Below are positions 6,212-7,243 of a DNA stretch of 7,243 bases, piece by piece. The notes beneath the pieces were generated by a model. That model worked only from the letters and a program-made list of their open reading frames with translations, was not told the origin of the DNA and ran no database searches. A program made the translations under genes and the position numbers. The stretch is from the NCBI GenBank assembly GCA_946478755.1, contig CAMLDJ010000276.1, forward strand, positions 1-7,243. The letters run 5' to 3'. The DNA is from an uncultured Pedobacter sp. (lineage in GTDB: Bacteria; Bacteroidota; Bacteroidia; Sphingobacteriales; Sphingobacteriaceae). Every line of letters starts with the position of its first letter. The first letter of the stretch is position 1.

Positions 6212-7243
6212 ATGAAAAAATTATTATCCATACTCGCCATATCTTTGATCAGTACGACCGCATGTAAAAGGGAGTTTCTGACCGAAGAACCCATCTCATT
6301 TCTAAGCAGTTCGAACGCTTATGTTACCTATACAGATTTCACGGCGTCTGTCATTGACCTTTATGTGCTTACCCGGGTAGAATTCTATAGCCGTGACGAA
6401 AGCAAGCCATTTGATTATTTATTTGGCACCGATGTCGTATTTGATGGTGTACCTAACACGTTAAGACACACCAATATGATAGCCGCATATAATCCAACAG
6501 GGGCTATTGCCAGCACGCACTGGACAGGCTTATATAAAATTGTTGCCGAGGCAAACACCATCATCTCCCGTTTGCCAGACGCGCAGATGACAGCAGCGCA
6601 GAAAATACTGATCGAAGCGCAGGCCAGGTTTTTCCGGGGCCTGGCTTACCGTACGTTGACCTATCTTTATGGCGGCGTACCGCTTTCCCTGGAGGAGGTG
6701 ACCTCACCTAAAACCGATTATGTGCGTGCTACGAAAGCTGAATGTCTGAACCAAGTGATTGCTGACCTAAAGTTTGCAGCGGCAAATTTACCTGCCATCA
6801 CCGTCGCTAAGGGCGGGGAAATCAACAATCTGGCCGCCTCGCACCTGCTTGCAGAAGTTTATCTTGCAAACGGGCAGTTCCAGGATGCGGTAGATGCCGC
6901 TACAGTCGTTATCAGCAACCCTAACATGGGTTTGATGCTTACCCGGTTCGGTTCAAGGTCTACGGTAACCCCGGGCGATGTATATTGGGACCTGTTCCAG
7001 CAAAAAAATCAAAACCGGGCCACCTACTCCAATAAGGAAGCTATTTGGGTCATGCAATTTGAGACAGATGTCATCGGTGGCGGCTTGTCATCTACCGAGA
7101 GAGACGGCGGTTATGGGCTGGAGCGCTGCCATTCGCCATCGGTCCGCGACATATTTGTCAATTCAGCGGGCACTAAAACGACTATTCCAACATTTTTGTG
7201 GCCAAATAATGACTACTCCGGTGGCCGAGGGATTGGTTGGGCT
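6212..7243 (+). CDS. SusD/RagB-family surface lipoprotein, C-terminus beyond window
   Basis: The frame is open for 344 codons from ATG 6212 to the window edge, 10 bp after the susC stop, so the two genes are almost certainly one operon. Residues 1-17 are a lipoprotein signal peptide (MKKLLSILAISLISTTA) and Cys18 is the lipidation site. CKREFLTEEP matches the typical SusD start (Cys, then FL, then P). The family core is visible: HWTGLYKIVAEANTII (about residues 103-118), ARFFRGLAYRTLTYLYGGVP (138-157), and a helical TPR-like stretch NNLAASHLLAEVYLANGQF starting at residue 205. SusD proteins sit on the cell surface as a lid on the SusC barrel and bind the incoming ligand. Full members are typically 450-600 aa, so roughly 100-250 residues are missing here. 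The ligand cannot be read from this fragment. Confidence 0.95.
   Translation, partial: MKKLLSILAISLISTTACKREFLTEEPISFLSSSNAYVTYTDFTASVIDLYVLTRVEFYSRDESKPFDYLFGTDVVFDGVPNTLRHTNMIAAYNPTGAIASTHWTGLYKIVAEANTIISRLPDAQMTAAQKILIEAQARFFRGLAYRTLTYLYGGVPLSLEEVTSPKTDYVRATKAECLNQVIADLKFAAANLPAITVAKGGEINNLAASHLLAEVYLANGQFQDAVDAATVVISNPNMGLMLTRFGSRSTVTPGDVYWDLFQQKNQNRATYSNKEAIWVMQFETDVIGGGLSSTERDGGYGLERCHSPSVRDIFVNSAGTKTTIPTFLWPNNDYSGGRGIGWA

Noticed and set aside
1..7243. CRISPR arrays, tRNA genes, insertion sequences or att sites
   Set aside because: I saw no regularly spaced long repeats, cloverleaf-like segments, transposase motifs or terminal inverted repeats anywhere in the window.

Overview
The window comes from the phylum Bacteroidota, most likely a Sphingobacteriaceae-type soil or plant organism (Pedobacter/Mucilaginibacter-like). 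The lineage is inferred from gene content and protein style, not from a search. It shows the regulatory end and first two genes of a polysaccharide-utilisation-type locus (PUL).

Layout: (1) Positions 1-2709, minus strand, carry the N-terminal 903 codons of a large periplasmic-sensor histidine kinase, probably a hybrid two-component system (HTCS). It has a signal peptide, 14 Reg_prop-like propeller repeats, a Y_Y_Y domain, one transmembrane segment and a HisKA box. The gene runs off the left edge. (2) Positions 2710-3129 are a 420-bp divergent intergenic region. It holds two TAnnTTTG -7-like elements for the sensor gene, several short direct and inverted repeats that could be operators, and a small ORF with a strong Shine-Dalgarno-like sequence overlapping the next gene. 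(3) Positions 3130-6201, plus strand, encode a complete SusC/RagA-family TonB-dependent outer-membrane transporter of 1023 aa. (4) Positions 6212-7243, plus strand, encode the first 344 residues of a SusD/RagB-family surface lipoprotein, cut by the right edge.

How they work together: SusD-like lipoproteins cap SusC-like TonB-dependent channels and capture oligomeric nutrients at the cell surface. The divergent sensor kinase would detect a periplasmic breakdown product and activate the susC/susD operon. The SusC lacks the N-terminal STN domain used for anti-sigma signalling, which fits control by the neighbouring kinase. No glycoside hydrolase, peptidase or other enzyme is in the window, so the substrate cannot be named.

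The coding genes are members of well-known families, and I see no clear sign of a new system. The parts worth a second look are in the intergenic region: a 21-bp-phased direct repeat, a set of AAGTTGA/TCAACTT boxes, and the overlapping small ORF at the susC start.
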